From positions 2,155,971-2,219,970 of the forward strand of contig CP129486.1 in assembly GCA_030584005.1 (NCBI GenBank): DNA of 64,000 nucleotides, in the 5' to 3' direction. The DNA comes from Bdellovibrionota bacterium. Its GTDB lineage: Bacteria > Bdellovibrionota_C > UBA2361 > JAFLCA01. The position numbers and the translations under genes were made by a program. Positions 1 through 8,694 of the stretch are shown here, piece after piece. Each line of letters starts with the position of its first letter. Positions within the stretch are counted from its first letter, which is position 1. A model generated the notes under the pieces. It searched no databases. It saw nothing but the letters and a program-made list of their open reading frames with translations, and was not told the origin of the DNA.

Positions 1-366
1 TTCCACTTTTATCTTATCAGACAGCATGCCGATCTGAGGGTTGAGCTCTCCGTCAAGGATACGCCTAAGGCTATTCTCGGTTAGTTTAATTGTGCAATCA
101 ACCTCAGCGCCCTGGACGCCCCATGGAAACTCAAATTGCTTCCTCTTATCAGAGATCTCTATACGGATATTCCCGGCAAGGTGCCCCCGCAGCCTAGGCT
201 CCGCAGCGGCGCCTTCGGCCAGGAGCTGCCCCATCAACTCTTCCAATGGCGCCGAGCTATTAATCCCGCGCCGCGGTGGACGCGCCTCTTCTCCACGCTC
301 TTCACGACTGCTTTCCTCTTCATTCTCAACCACGCTGTTTCTCCCAGGATTGACAGACACCACCAT
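1..366 (-). CDS. SCP2 sterol-binding domain protein (partial, 3' end outside window)
   Basis: The minus strand has an uninterrupted reading frame from an ATG at 366 to the window edge, about 122 residues. The N-terminal 35 or so residues are rich in Glu, Arg and Ser and look disordered. After residue 50 the sequence matches the SCP2 sterol-carrier fold, with features such as FPWGVQGAEVDCTIKL and ILDGELNPQIGMLSDKIKVE. This family binds lipids or acyl-CoA in a hydrophobic pocket, alone or fused to enzymes. The gene runs off the left edge, so its true C-terminus is unknown. It is divergent from coaE. The substrate cannot be inferred. Confidence 0.6.
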   Translation of the reverse strand, partial: MVVSVNPGRNSVVENEEESSREERGEEARPPRRGINSSAPLEELMGQLLAEGAAAEPRLRGHLAGNIRIEISDKRKQFEFPWGVQGAEVDCTIKLTENSLRRILDGELNPQIGMLSDKIKVE

Positions 367-521
367 CCGTTCATGTGAGGTGCTTTTGTACCATACATTT
401 CGTTGGCTTTGAACCTGTCCCCCAAGCCCCCTATGTTTACCGACTAATGCCCCGCAAGACATATTGGGCTTAGGACGAAGATGGTGCACAATTCACGGTG
501 ACTACAGCCTTATGTGAATAC

Positions 522-1145
522 ATGTCTACACCGATCGTCGTCGGCCTTACGGGAACCATTGGCTCAGGCAAGAGCACCGTCGCCCGCATGCTCGAATCAG
601 AAGGAGCCTACCTGATAGACGCTGACCTGCTAGCACGCGAGGTGGTGGCTCCTAAGAGTGCCGGGCTGGCCGAGGTAATAGCGACGTTTGGCCCGCAGTA
701 CCTTAGCAGCGATGGAACACTGGATCGAAAGAAGTTAGGCCAAGTGGTGTTCGGCGATCCTGGTATGCGCAAGAAACTCGAGACCATCTTACACCCGCGC
801 ATTCGCTCCCTCTTCAAGTCGAAGTTGGAGGCAGTACCCGCGGGGACACGAATCGTCGTATATGTGGTCCCGCTCCTTTTTGAGTCAGATTTGGATTATC
901 GAGAACTTTCGGCCATTGTAGTGGTTGCGGCAAGCAGGGAGCAGTGCATATCGCGCATAGTCCAGCGAGATCAATGTACTGCGGAGCTCGCCGCACAAAA
1001 GTTAGATAGCCAGATCGGCATTGAACAGAAGACTGAACATGCAGATTTTGTGATTGATAATAGTCGCTCACTTGCCGAAACTCGTGCGGCGGCGCAGAAG
1101 GTATACACACAGCTGATGAAACTTTGGGAAATGCGAGCACGATAA
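522..1145 (+). CDS. coaE: Dephospho-CoA kinase
   Basis: Catalyses the last step of coenzyme A synthesis, ATP-dependent phosphorylation of the ribose 3'-OH of dephospho-CoA, in the cytosol. The product is 207 residues from the ATG at 522, the normal family length. A P-loop GTIGSGKST lies at residues 11-19, followed by the DAD element of the CoaE lid region (IDADLLAREVV) and a typical C-terminal half with HADFVIDNS. A GTG at 498 would add eight residues. I prefer 522 because homologues begin a few residues before the P-loop. The next gene starts 3 nt after this stop, so the two are probably co-transcribed. Confidence 0.93.
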   Translation: MSTPIVVGLTGTIGSGKSTVARMLESEGAYLIDADLLAREVVAPKSAGLAEVIATFGPQYLSSDGTLDRKKLGQVVFGDPGMRKKLETILHPRIRSLFKSKLEAVPAGTRIVVYVVPLLFESDLDYRELSAIVVVAASREQCISRIVQRDQCTAELAAQKLDSQIGIEQKTEHADFVIDNSRSLAETRAAAQKVYTQLMKLWEMRAR

Positions 1146-1147
1146 GC

Positions 1148-2716
1148 ATGCAGCGGATTGTTTTCTTCGCTTCACATCTGGTGCTGCTCTGGGCGCTCCT
1201 TGCATTGCCATTCTTCTTTGGTGCCGTGCATCCGATGTCATATCTGAGTTTCTCATGCGCGGTCGGAGTCACTACGCTGCTGGTCGCCTGGACCTTCCGC
1301 CGTACGGATCAGGATCAAGCGCGGGGCTACTTTTCTCATTTCACCGGAATCGTACTGGCGATGCTACTCGCCTGGCTGGCGACGATCTTGGTTCAGATCT
1401 TCGTCTATCAGCTCTTTAAGGAACCGCATCCTGTGCTAGGCGCCGTCTCGCCGTGGGTCAACCTGAGTGGAGCGTCTGACGGCATTATTCTAGTAATGGC
1501 ATTTTTAGGGCTTTTTGCGATTACGCGATTATTGCTCGCACAGCACCCCGCAGGTGTCGCATTCATTGAGAATGTGGTTATAGCTGCCGGCGGAATAGTG
1601 ACATTTGTCGCTCTCGGTCACTGGTTCTATGACTCAGGAAGCCTCTTCGGAGTATTCGCTCCCGATAACATCTTTGTCTCGCACCGTGCCCGCTGGCCCT
1701 TTGTAAATGCAAACTCGTTGGGTCATTTTCTACTGATCCCCCTCTTCCTTACCGTGTATCGCCTGCGGGAGCAGGCGGTTTCCTGGCGTGAGGGTATCCG
1801 ACTGCCTGAGCGGCTTGGAAGACGGGAGGTGAAACAAATTCTCCTGCACCGCTCATCGAGGAAGATTGTCCCGCAGATGAGCGTGCTGGCGGTCCTATTG
1901 ATTGCCATGCTGATTGCCATTGCCGGAACTCTCTCGCGCGGAAGCTGGCTTGGGCTCGCGGTCGGCGGCGCCGTCCTGTACCTGCTGCACCTTCGCGTCC
2001 ATGTACCATCACTTGCCGTACCGGAGCTGCCGCCTGCCCGCCGCCGCCGCGGTCGTCCTCTCGTGGCGTTGACCGAGAGGTTAAGTGAGGGCATCCCCTG
2101 GTTCTTCTCACGTTTGGTCCCTCCTCTCATCATCTGTTTGGCGTTGTTATTCTTTCTTGCGGGTAGAGGGCTCGATCTCGTAGAGAGTCGGATTGAGTAC
2201 TCACTGCTTGCCTCTAAGGATGATCTGCGCTGGATTCTCTACCGAGACTCCTGGCGCATGTTCGGCGATACTCCCTTCTTTGGCGTAGGCTTCAATAACT
2301 GGCTTGAGCTCTATAGCCGCTACGCCTCGCCAGCTCTGGCCGGGTTGAATCCCGAGTTCCTGCACTCAGATCCGCTTCAGCTTATCGTTGAAATGGGAAT
2401 AGTGGGGGCGCTCCCCCTGCTGGTCCTGTTCGTCGTACTTGGTCGCGCTCTGTTGGGGTTACGGGGGCAGGATCAGGGGTCGCGGAGGGCACGATTTCTC
2501 CTCTGTGCGCTCCTAGCCGTCGTAACTGCCTCATTGCTCGATTTCCCATTCCGGATCCCGGCCATAACTATGCAGTTTTCTGTGATACTGGCATTAACTA
2601 CGTTCTATTTGGACCAGCTATCTAGCTCGGCCGTCCGATCAAAACTAAGTATTCCTGGAAATACTGACGATAATTCCGGAGTCGAAAGCGACACAGCTGT
2701 AATCTTAAGTTCCTGA
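1148..2716 (+). CDS. O-antigen ligase / Wzy-type polymerase family membrane protein
   Basis: A polytopic inner-membrane protein of 522 residues with about ten or more hydrophobic segments. The C-terminal half carries the Wzy_C/WaaL signature: a large periplasmic loop (DSWRMFGDTPFFGVGFNNW) followed by EFLHSDPLQLIVEMGIVGALP, where the H-x-D and E-M-G elements are typical. Members either ligate O-antigen to lipid A-core or polymerise undecaprenyl-linked repeat units. Sequence alone does not separate the two roles. A basic cytoplasmic loop (PPARRRRGRP) lies mid-protein. It follows coaE by 3 nt and precedes other envelope-polysaccharide genes. Confidence 0.82.
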   Translation: MQRIVFFASHLVLLWALLALPFFFGAVHPMSYLSFSCAVGVTTLLVAWTFRRTDQDQARGYFSHFTGIVLAMLLAWLATILVQIFVYQLFKEPHPVLGAVSPWVNLSGASDGIILVMAFLGLFAITRLLLAQHPAGVAFIENVVIAAGGIVTFVALGHWFYDSGSLFGVFAPDNIFVSHRARWPFVNANSLGHFLLIPLFLTVYRLREQAVSWREGIRLPERLGRREVKQILLHRSSRKIVPQMSVLAVLLIAMLIAIAGTLSRGSWLGLAVGGAVLYLLHLRVHVPSLAVPELPPARRRRGRPLVALTERLSEGIPWFFSRLVPPLIICLALLFFLAGRGLDLVESRIEYSLLASKDDLRWILYRDSWRMFGDTPFFGVGFNNWLELYSRYASPALAGLNPEFLHSDPLQLIVEMGIVGALPLLVLFVVLGRALLGLRGQDQGSRRARFLLCALLAVVTASLLDFPFRIPAITMQFSVILALTTFYLDQLSSSAVRSKLSIPGNTDDNSGVESDTAVILSS

Positions 2717-2775
2717 GGTGTACTTTCACACCCTGATTCTATTCCCCAGGGCAAACTAGGACGGGCGGAGCGTAA

Positions 2776-3270
2776 ATGAGATTAGGAACGACTACCATAC
2801 TCCTGCTGCTCGCTATCCCCTCTATCGCTTTGAGCGATGAGATCTCGATTCGTGACACCTCGGGAACCGTACGTTCGGTGGCTGAGGTTGCAGACGGGGG
2901 AAATGTCGAGTTCACACTCACCGACGCCCATGGTAAACCGGCCGATGGTGTTGCGGTGACCCTCACCGACGAATCCGGCGATAGCGATGACGAGATCGCC
3001 GTGGGCGGCTTGGTTCTCTTCGAAGGACTCTCCCCGGGGATTTACACAGTTTCCACGACAGCCCCTGGTATTACCTTTACTAACATTGCTATCTCCTCTA
3101 CCGCACTTGTGGCAGGCGGCACACTTGGCGCTGGCGCAGCAGCCAGCGGAGCTGGACTCAGTGCAGGGGCCATCGGCGTCGGTGGAGCAGTAGTCGCCGC
3201 CGGAGCGGCCGGGGCTATTGCAGTCTCTGACGATGACTCGGACGATCCAGCGCTCTCACCATCCTCTTAG
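2776..3270 (+). CDS. Small secreted protein, Ig/carboxypeptidase-regulatory-like domain plus Gly/Ala-rich segment
   Basis: 164 residues. An N-terminal signal peptide (LLLLAIPSIALS) is followed by a beta-rich segment of about 70 residues resembling carboxypeptidase-regulatory or SdrB-like folds (VEFTLTDAHGKPADGVAVTL, then GLSPGIYTVST). A hydrophobic Gly/Ala-rich stretch (residues about 110-150) comes next, then an acidic tail, SDDDSDDPALSPSS. The architecture suggests export and anchoring by the Gly/Ala segment. Similar small proteins sit beside exopolysaccharide genes, and here the neighbours are an O-antigen ligase and a WecA-like transferase. The function is not known. A terminator-like hairpin follows the stop. 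Confidence 0.65.
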   Translation: MRLGTTTILLLLAIPSIALSDEISIRDTSGTVRSVAEVADGGNVEFTLTDAHGKPADGVAVTLTDESGDSDDEIAVGGLVLFEGLSPGIYTVSTTAPGITFTNIAISSTALVAGGTLGAGAAASGAGLSAGAIGVGGAVVAAGAAGAIAVSDDDSDDPALSPSS

Positions 3271-3299
3271 CTATACCGAATCTCCCGGTAGAGTTTTTG
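3271..3299 (+). terminator. Rho-independent terminator
   Basis: Directly after the stop of the small secreted protein, CTATACCG and CGGTAGAG can pair (7 of 8 positions) around a 7-nt loop, followed by GTTTTTG. The position and T-run support termination of the coaE/O-antigen ligase/secreted-protein transcript. Confidence 0.6.
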
Positions 3300-3380
3300 T
3301 CCTGGCGTTGAGCAGCGCTACGGTGGGATAAGGTAGGAATGACGGTGGTGACACTGAGGTAGCCACTGGGCTGTTGCTGT

Positions 3381-5399
3381 ATGTCGATCCAAGAACTTGC
3401 CTATTCGGTCCTTGATCCCCTCCTCCAATCACGCGGTGGACCACTCAAATATGTCCTGGCCCCCGTACTAGCCTTTGCAGTCGTATCACTCCTGATTCCC
3501 CCCTTAGCTCGGATGCTTACTGCGCTTGGTGCTCTTGATACCCCTGGGCCGCGTCGCGTGCACTCGGCCCCAGTCCCAAGAGGCGGAGGGATTGCGATTT
3601 TTATTGCGCTGCACCTCGCCTTCCTAAGCGTGTTCCTGCTACCCGGGACAGAGAACTTTATGCGACCAGAGCAGATTCATATCTGGTCGAGTCTTTTCCT
3701 CGGTGGCTCGGTAGTGCTGCTCCTCGGGATGCTTGACGATATTCGAGGAGTTTCCGCCCATGCTAAATTCGCCACGCAGCTCATCGTCGCTATTTTGATG
3801 TATGGTGCGGGCTTCAAAGTGCACACCGTTGCCGGCATGGCGATACCGCCCGGGATTGATCTCCTCTTCACCATCGCCTGGTTTGTTCTATTGATGAACG
3901 CATTCAATTTGATCGATGGCCTCGACGGCCTAGCCGCGGGACTGGCACTCATCGCCGCCCTCGCGCTTTCCAGCGTTTCGTTCTTTCAGGGCAGCCTCCT
4001 GGAAAGTTTGATGCTCTCTGCCCTAGCCGGGGCCTGTCTCGGCTTCCTGCGTTTCAACTTCTACCCGGCCCGCATATTCCTGGGGGATTCCGGCAGCCTG
4101 TTTCTGGGGTTTAGCCTGGCGATGCTCTCACTTTCAGGTGGGAATAAAGGCACCGCCGTCGTTTCTTTAATCGTACCATTACTCGCCATGGGCATTCCGC
4201 TGTTCGATACGATGTTGGCAATCTGGCGCCGATCGATACGGCGGGTCCTCCTGTCCGGCGTAGGCAGCAGTTCAATAATGGGTGCGGATATGGAACACCT
4301 GCACCACCGTCTCTTGGGGCTTGGGCTCACCCAACGGCGTGTAGCGCTGCTCATGTATGCAGGCTCAGCCTTTCTCGCCTTCGTGGCTTTGACCAGCTTC
4401 TTTTTCCACTCCCATGCCATTGGGATCCTCCTTGTCGCATTCATCATTGGAAGCTATGTAGCGGTGCGGCATCTGGTAGGAATTGAGCTGCGGGCAAGCG
4501 GGGCCGCTATTTTGCAGGGCATTCGGCGCCCTCATCATCAGATGCTAGCGTCGATGTTCTATCCGCTGTGCGATTTCCTTATCTTGCAGCTGGCGCTTGG
4601 CGTTGCCATTCTATTCGCAGCAGAGAGCACCTCTTGGATGATTGTCCGACACACCTGGGCCGCCAAGGCGCCGCTTTTTTGCGGCATAGTCTTCCTCTGT
4701 CTTCTCGCTGCCGGTAGCTACCATCGAGTCTGGAGTCGGGCTCGTATCGCTGAGTTTGCAATCCTGACATTGGTGGTACCGGCTGCCGTGGTGTTGGCCC
4801 TAGGCCTTTGGGCACTGCAAGGGGGGGTGCTCGACCGGGCCCAACTCCTTGAAACGGTCATCTTTGCACTCCTTGTGGTGGTGTCGGTGATAGGTGTGCG
4901 TGCTCTTCCAAGGGCGGTGGAGGATCTTATGCACATCTTTGCGGCCCATCCTCGTGATGGAAAACTTCCCCGCAGCACTCTGGTAGTCGGTGATGCCGTA
5001 GCCGATCTGCACCTCATTCAACACTATCTCGCCAAGAGATCACGCGAGGGAGTAAGTGTAAGTATTCATGGATTGATCTGCCTGGATGGCTCGCTGCAAG
5101 GACGCTGGGTCTATGGATTCAAAGTCTTGGGTACTTTTCTCACCTGCGACGAGCATGTAGCTGACCACTCCATTGACGAAGTGCTCGTAACGACGGCACT
5201 CAGCACGGACGAGATGCAGTATCTTGAGAGGCTCTGCGCACAATTCGGCAAGGCTCTGGTTGTACTTGCCGTTAATGAGCTTCGAGTGGCAAACTGTATT
5301 GAGGTACTTAGGGACCAGCCGGCGCTAGCTGAGCCAAAGGCGGCTCCAGCATCGGCTCAGCCCCTCTCGACACAGACTCAGCCGCACTGGGAGATTTAG
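3381..5399 (+). CDS. WecA/TagO-type undecaprenyl-phosphate sugar-1-phosphate transferase fused to a CapD/FlaA1-like membrane and Rossmann module
   Basis: 672 residues. Residues 1-365 are a polytopic WecA/MraY-family transferase that would load HexNAc-1-P onto undecaprenyl phosphate. The visible motifs are HSAPVPRGGG (61-70), LDD (D119-D120), NLIDGLDGL (176-184), RIFLGDSGS (D236) and the HLHH motif (306-309). Residues about 395-510 add four more hydrophobic segments. Residues 530-640 form a nucleotide-binding-like domain starting STLVVGDAVADLHLI, as in the N-terminal half of CapD/FlaA1 and polyprenol glycosylphosphotransferases. No catalytic SDR domain follows. Family members are usually about 350 residues. 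The next gene begins within 3 nt. Confidence 0.88.
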   Translation: MSIQELAYSVLDPLLQSRGGPLKYVLAPVLAFAVVSLLIPPLARMLTALGALDTPGPRRVHSAPVPRGGGIAIFIALHLAFLSVFLLPGTENFMRPEQIHIWSSLFLGGSVVLLLGMLDDIRGVSAHAKFATQLIVAILMYGAGFKVHTVAGMAIPPGIDLLFTIAWFVLLMNAFNLIDGLDGLAAGLALIAALALSSVSFFQGSLLESLMLSALAGACLGFLRFNFYPARIFLGDSGSLFLGFSLAMLSLSGGNKGTAVVSLIVPLLAMGIPLFDTMLAIWRRSIRRVLLSGVGSSSIMGADMEHLHHRLLGLGLTQRRVALLMYAGSAFLAFVALTSFFFHSHAIGILLVAFIIGSYVAVRHLVGIELRASGAAILQGIRRPHHQMLASMFYPLCDFLILQLALGVAILFAAESTSWMIVRHTWAAKAPLFCGIVFLCLLAAGSYHRVWSRARIAEFAILTLVVPAAVVLALGLWALQGGVLDRAQLLETVIFALLVVVSVIGVRALPRAVEDLMHIFAAHPRDGKLPRSTLVVGDAVADLHLIQHYLAKRSREGVSVSIHGLICLDGSLQGRWVYGFKVLGTFLTCDEHVADHSIDEVLVTTALSTDEMQYLERLCAQFGKALVVLAVNELRVANCIEVLRDQPALAEPKAAPASAQPLSTQTQPHWEI

Positions 5400-5401
5400 T
5401 G

Positions 5402-5608
5402 ATGAATGGGCACAGAATTTTTGACGCGATAGCGAACTTTCTAAAGATACTTCTTCTGCTCATTATACTTAGAATCTTGCTGCCGGCTGTGGGGATACCA
5501 TTACGGATCCCCATTCTCGATGATGTGTTCATCTGGCTCGTACGCATGATTCGCTCGCTGGTGCATTGGGTCACCATCTTCCTCGCCAATAATGGGATCA
5601 GTATCTAG
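5402..5608 (+). CDS. Small membrane peptide downstream of the WecA fusion
   Basis: 68 residues from ATG 5402. A GTG at 5399 overlapping the previous stop is an alternative start. Residues about 12-30 form a Leu/Ile-rich transmembrane helix (ANFLKILLLLIILRILL), and a second amphipathic or membrane segment (FIWLVRMIRSLVHWVTIF) follows. The close spacing suggests translational coupling to the transferase. I recognise no family. Confidence 0.5.
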   Translation: MNGHRIFDAIANFLKILLLLIILRILLPAVGIPLRIPILDDVFIWLVRMIRSLVHWVTIFLANNGISI

Positions 5609-5707
5609 GGGCGACTGCTCGCGTTACCTTGAATAATCGCCGCCAAGTGACTAAGTTCAATAGTATAGTATCGGCATAAGTACCTCAGCGTTGGGCCTGG
5701 AGAATTC

Positions 5708-6805
5708 GTGAATAAGTCCCCGTTTTCAATGAACCTTTGCACTGTACGCGGAATTCCCGTGAGAGTGCATGTGACCTTTTTCCTGCTGCTTATTTGGGTG
5801 GCGCTGCAGGCGGAGGGCAGTGACCAGCTCGCACCCTTTCGGGAAGCCCTGTTCGTCCTGGCGCTGTTTGCCTGCGTGCTCTTGCACGAGCTTGGTCACG
5901 CGCTCACAGCCAAGCAATTCGGTGTAAAGACTCGCGATATCATGCTGTATCCTTTCGGGGGTGTGGCCTCAATTCTTGGAAACCCCTCGCCAAAAGCCGA
6001 ACTCTTTATCACCGCAGCCGGCCCGTTGGTGAACGTTGCAATAGCTGGACTGCTCTACGTGCTGAGCAGCGTTATCACGCTGCACCCGTTCTTTTCCCAG
6101 CTCCTTGTAGCGAACGTGGTACTTGCCGTGTTTAACCTCATTCCGGCCTATCCCATGGACGGCGGCCGCATTTTGCGGGCCACCCTGCTCCTTCTGAAGG
6201 TCAAGGGGGCCACGATGATTGCCGCCAAGCTCAGCCAGGCCTTGAGCGTGCTCATAGGCTTGGCAGGTTTGTATTTCGGCAACGCCCTTTTGGTGATTAT
6301 CGCCATCTTGGTCTTTACCAATGCCATGCAAGAGCTGGTGCGCTCCCAGGCCAGGGTCGTGGCGAAGGACCATACGGTGCGTGACGTAATGGCGGATCTG
6401 GCCCACATCGAAACATTTTCTCACGGGCTGACCGTGTCGCAGGCGTTGCGCACAGCGTTGCGATCGTTTCAGACCGTCTTTCCCGTTGTACATGCCGGTC
6501 AGGTATTAGGCGTCGTAGACCGTTCACAGCTTATTCAAATGGGTGCGTCCGAAGGAACCGAGGACTACATTTCCAGCATCATGGCTCGTGATTTTAGAAT
6601 CGTCTCGCCCCAGGAGCCGGTGGAGAACTTGATGCGCATGATCGAGGAGAACGACGTGCGATCCTTCCTCGTCATGGAAGAGGGCCGGCTGGTCGGCCTA
6701 GTGCTCAAGGACCAGCTGATTGAATATCTGCTCGTAAACGAACTTCGCAAGCAGCGGCTGGAGGAAGGACGCCAGGCTAGGGAGGATGAGGATCCCCTCG
6801 CTTAG
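5708..6805 (+). CDS. Site-2 protease family (M50) metalloprotease with CBS pair
   Basis: An intramembrane zinc protease of 365 residues. HELGH at 60-64 supplies two zinc ligands and the catalytic Glu. The third ligand is in NLIPAYPMDGGRIL (D151). Several transmembrane segments occupy residues 15-210, and a tandem CBS domain pair follows (about 220-345), probably sensing a nucleotide. Proteins with this architecture resemble archaeal and bacterial S2P homologues of the SpoIVFB/Rip3 type. The GTG start at 5708 is preceded by GGAG at a normal distance. No dedicated substrate such as an anti-sigma factor is adjacent. Confidence 0.88.
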   Translation: MNKSPFSMNLCTVRGIPVRVHVTFFLLLIWVALQAEGSDQLAPFREALFVLALFACVLLHELGHALTAKQFGVKTRDIMLYPFGGVASILGNPSPKAELFITAAGPLVNVAIAGLLYVLSSVITLHPFFSQLLVANVVLAVFNLIPAYPMDGGRILRATLLLLKVKGATMIAAKLSQALSVLIGLAGLYFGNALLVIIAILVFTNAMQELVRSQARVVAKDHTVRDVMADLAHIETFSHGLTVSQALRTALRSFQTVFPVVHAGQVLGVVDRSQLIQMGASEGTEDYISSIMARDFRIVSPQEPVENLMRMIEENDVRSFLVMEEGRLVGLVLKDQLIEYLLVNELRKQRLEEGRQAREDEDPLA

Positions 6806-6858
6806 TTCGAACGTTGGATGAGCTCATAAGACTAGAGTGTTTGAGGGCCACCACGACA

Positions 6859-6880
6859 TTTTTGAATCCACTTATAGGGA
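6859..6880. repeat. Half-copy of dispersed AAGTGGTTTCA-type repeat
   Basis: The bases TTTTTGAATCCACTTATAGG closely match the right arm of the inverted repeat at 24104-24137. It lies between the M50 protease and the acyltransferase gene. See the finding on this repeat family. Confidence 0.4.
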
Positions 6881-6908
6881 AACCTAACATGTATTCAGCA
6901 CTTGCCCC

Positions 6909-7868
6909 ATGCCCACGCAGTTGCTGCATCTTGCGGGAGTACGCATGCCCGATCAGCATTCGACACTAAGTGGAAAGGCGCTCATCCTGGTGATGAGAGC
7001 GCTCGGAGCGCTTCCCCTGTCTCTAAGACGTTTTTTGGGCCGCGTGGGTGGAACGCTCTTTGCGAAGCTCCCGACAAGAGAGAGACGCATCGCAGCGCTT
7101 CAGTACGAGTGTGTGTTCGGTGAGAGGCCCTCTCAGCGTTTCTTGGCTGACGTCTTCTCCCATATAGGAATGCAGAGTCTGGAGGCCATGGGGCTGACCC
7201 CCTTTACCAGGGACGACACGTCCTTGGTTCAATGCAACGACTGGCAATACATCCACGAGGTGCTGAACAGCAACCGTGGTCTCGTTGCTCTGACCGCACA
7301 CACGGGCAATTGGGATCTGGTCGGAGCGTACATGGTAAGCCGCGGAATCCCCGTCACTACGGTTGCGCGCCCGGGCAGAAGTCCAGCCGTTCACCAGGCG
7401 CTTGCCTATATGCGATCCCGCTACGGCATTGACACGATTTGGCGTACCGGACCCGCTTCTGCGCGCACAATTCTCAAAGTGCTGGCCCAACGCGGGGTGG
7501 TTGCGGCGCTTATCGATCAAGACACTGATGTCGCGAGCACTATGATTCCGTTCTTCGGTCTCCCCGCGAGCACTCCCTCAGGCATAGTAGATTTGGCCCA
7601 TCGCACGGGCGCTGCAGTGTGCAGCGTGTTTTCAAGACGAAGAGCCGATGGCAGCTACCTTATCTCGGTTACCCCTTTTGACGACTCTCTATCAGAGGAG
7701 CAGGTGCTCAAGGAATTCAATACACGGCTTGAGGACTGGATCCGAATCGATCCAGCCCAATGGGTATGGTTCCATAAGCGCTGGCGGACGCTGCAAAACG
7801 GTGAGCGGCTCTCAACGAAGCGCTACTTGGAACGACTCCGCATGCGGCCCCACGGCGGAGAGTTGTAA
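6909..7868 (+). CDS. Lysophospholipid acyltransferase family (LpxL/HtrB-like lipid A acyltransferase)
   Basis: 319 residues with the LpxL-family acyltransferase core. The catalytic HX4D-type motif is HTGNWD, in GLVALTAHTGNWDLVGAY. ARPGRSPAVHQALAYMR and LIDQDTDVASTMIPFFG follow, and the end is the typical WVWFHKRW. LpxL homologues add secondary acyl chains to lipid A on the cytoplasmic face of the inner membrane, so this supports an LPS-bearing cell. A later ATG at 6945 is possible. The last 57 nt overlap the end of mqnA on the other strand. Confidence 0.88.
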   Translation: MPTQLLHLAGVRMPDQHSTLSGKALILVMRALGALPLSLRRFLGRVGGTLFAKLPTRERRIAALQYECVFGERPSQRFLADVFSHIGMQSLEAMGLTPFTRDDTSLVQCNDWQYIHEVLNSNRGLVALTAHTGNWDLVGAYMVSRGIPVTTVARPGRSPAVHQALAYMRSRYGIDTIWRTGPASARTILKVLAQRGVVAALIDQDTDVASTMIPFFGLPASTPSGIVDLAHRTGAAVCSVFSRRRADGSYLISVTPFDDSLSEEQVLKEFNTRLEDWIRIDPAQWVWFHKRWRTLQNGERLSTKRYLERLRMRPHGGEL

Positions 7869-8633
7869 AGACTCTTCCCTCGCCACAGCGGGCAAAAGAC
7901 CTCGCGATCGCGCCACTCGATAAAAAAGCCGAGAGCCTTCCAGTGCGCGCGGGGTGACTTTGAAACGAATACACTCGTGCAAGTAATGACGCGCATATTC
8001 TTGATTGAGGTTATGGCGAACGGACCACTCCTGTGCGTAGTGCGTGAGGTCCTGCACTCCTTTCTCGAAGGCAGTGAGTAGTCGGGGAAGGCAGGGATGG
8101 GATAGCGTCGCAGCTTTGACGGCCCATACGGCAAAGACAAAGGGCAAGCCCGTTCGTTCCTTCCACAGTTCGCATAGATCGTACTGAAACGGGAAGCGTC
8201 CTCGCAGCTGAAGGGCACGATCGCCAATCACGACAGCAGCACACTCTCCCTTGAGTGCAGCTTCAAGAGCCAGTGACAGATCGGGAGAGAACATCCTCGG
8301 CATGTTGGAAAGCAGGACCTGTGCAAGCAGCACCGAAGTGCGCGAGCTGCTGTCGAGGAGCACTGTTTTCACCGCCTCTACGGGAACACGGGAATACAGC
8401 ATCACGCTCTCCACTGGACCATCGCCTATAATACCGAAGGGCAGCAATGCCAAGTCCGGCTGGCTTAGGTAACTGGCCAGCGAGACAAGCGCCGCATCGA
8501 CCGATCCACGGGCCAATAACTGCTCATTCTCAACCGGTAGATGCGCGGCATACTCAATCCCTTCAACCTCAGCGCACGCAGCATATGGTGCGCTGTTGAG
8601 GAAAGAGAGATTCGCTACCCTAAACGGTTGCAT
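7812..8633 (-). CDS. mqnA: Chorismate dehydratase, futalosine pathway
   Basis: 273 residues of the MqnA/MqnD periplasmic-binding-like fold. It begins FRVANLSFLNSAPY and contains LPVENEQLLARGSVDAALVS and a TSVLLAQVLLSN region, as in MqnA. The enzyme dehydrates chorismate to 3-enolpyruvylbenzoate, the first step of the futalosine route to menaquinone. It lies 61 nt downstream of mqnE on the same strand, consistent with one transcript. mqnB, mqnC and mqnD are not in the window. The 3' end overlaps the convergent acyltransferase by 57 nt. Confidence 0.88.
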   Translation of the reverse strand: MQPFRVANLSFLNSAPYAACAEVEGIEYAAHLPVENEQLLARGSVDAALVSLASYLSQPDLALLPFGIIGDGPVESVMLYSRVPVEAVKTVLLDSSSRTSVLLAQVLLSNMPRMFSPDLSLALEAALKGECAAVVIGDRALQLRGRFPFQYDLCELWKERTGLPFVFAVWAVKAATLSHPCLPRLLTAFEKGVQDLTHYAQEWSVRHNLNQEYARHYLHECIRFKVTPRALEGSRLFYRVARSRGLLPAVAREESLQLSAVGPHAESFQVALR

Positions 8634-8694
8634 ATATTCCCACTCTCGCGTGCCTATCTACTGCATGAGGCCGATCCCGTGACGATCTTGCTCC

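Noticed and set aside
136..378. Plus-strand open frames at the left edge
   Set aside because: They are shadows of the minus-strand SCP2-domain gene, which shows clear family similarity.
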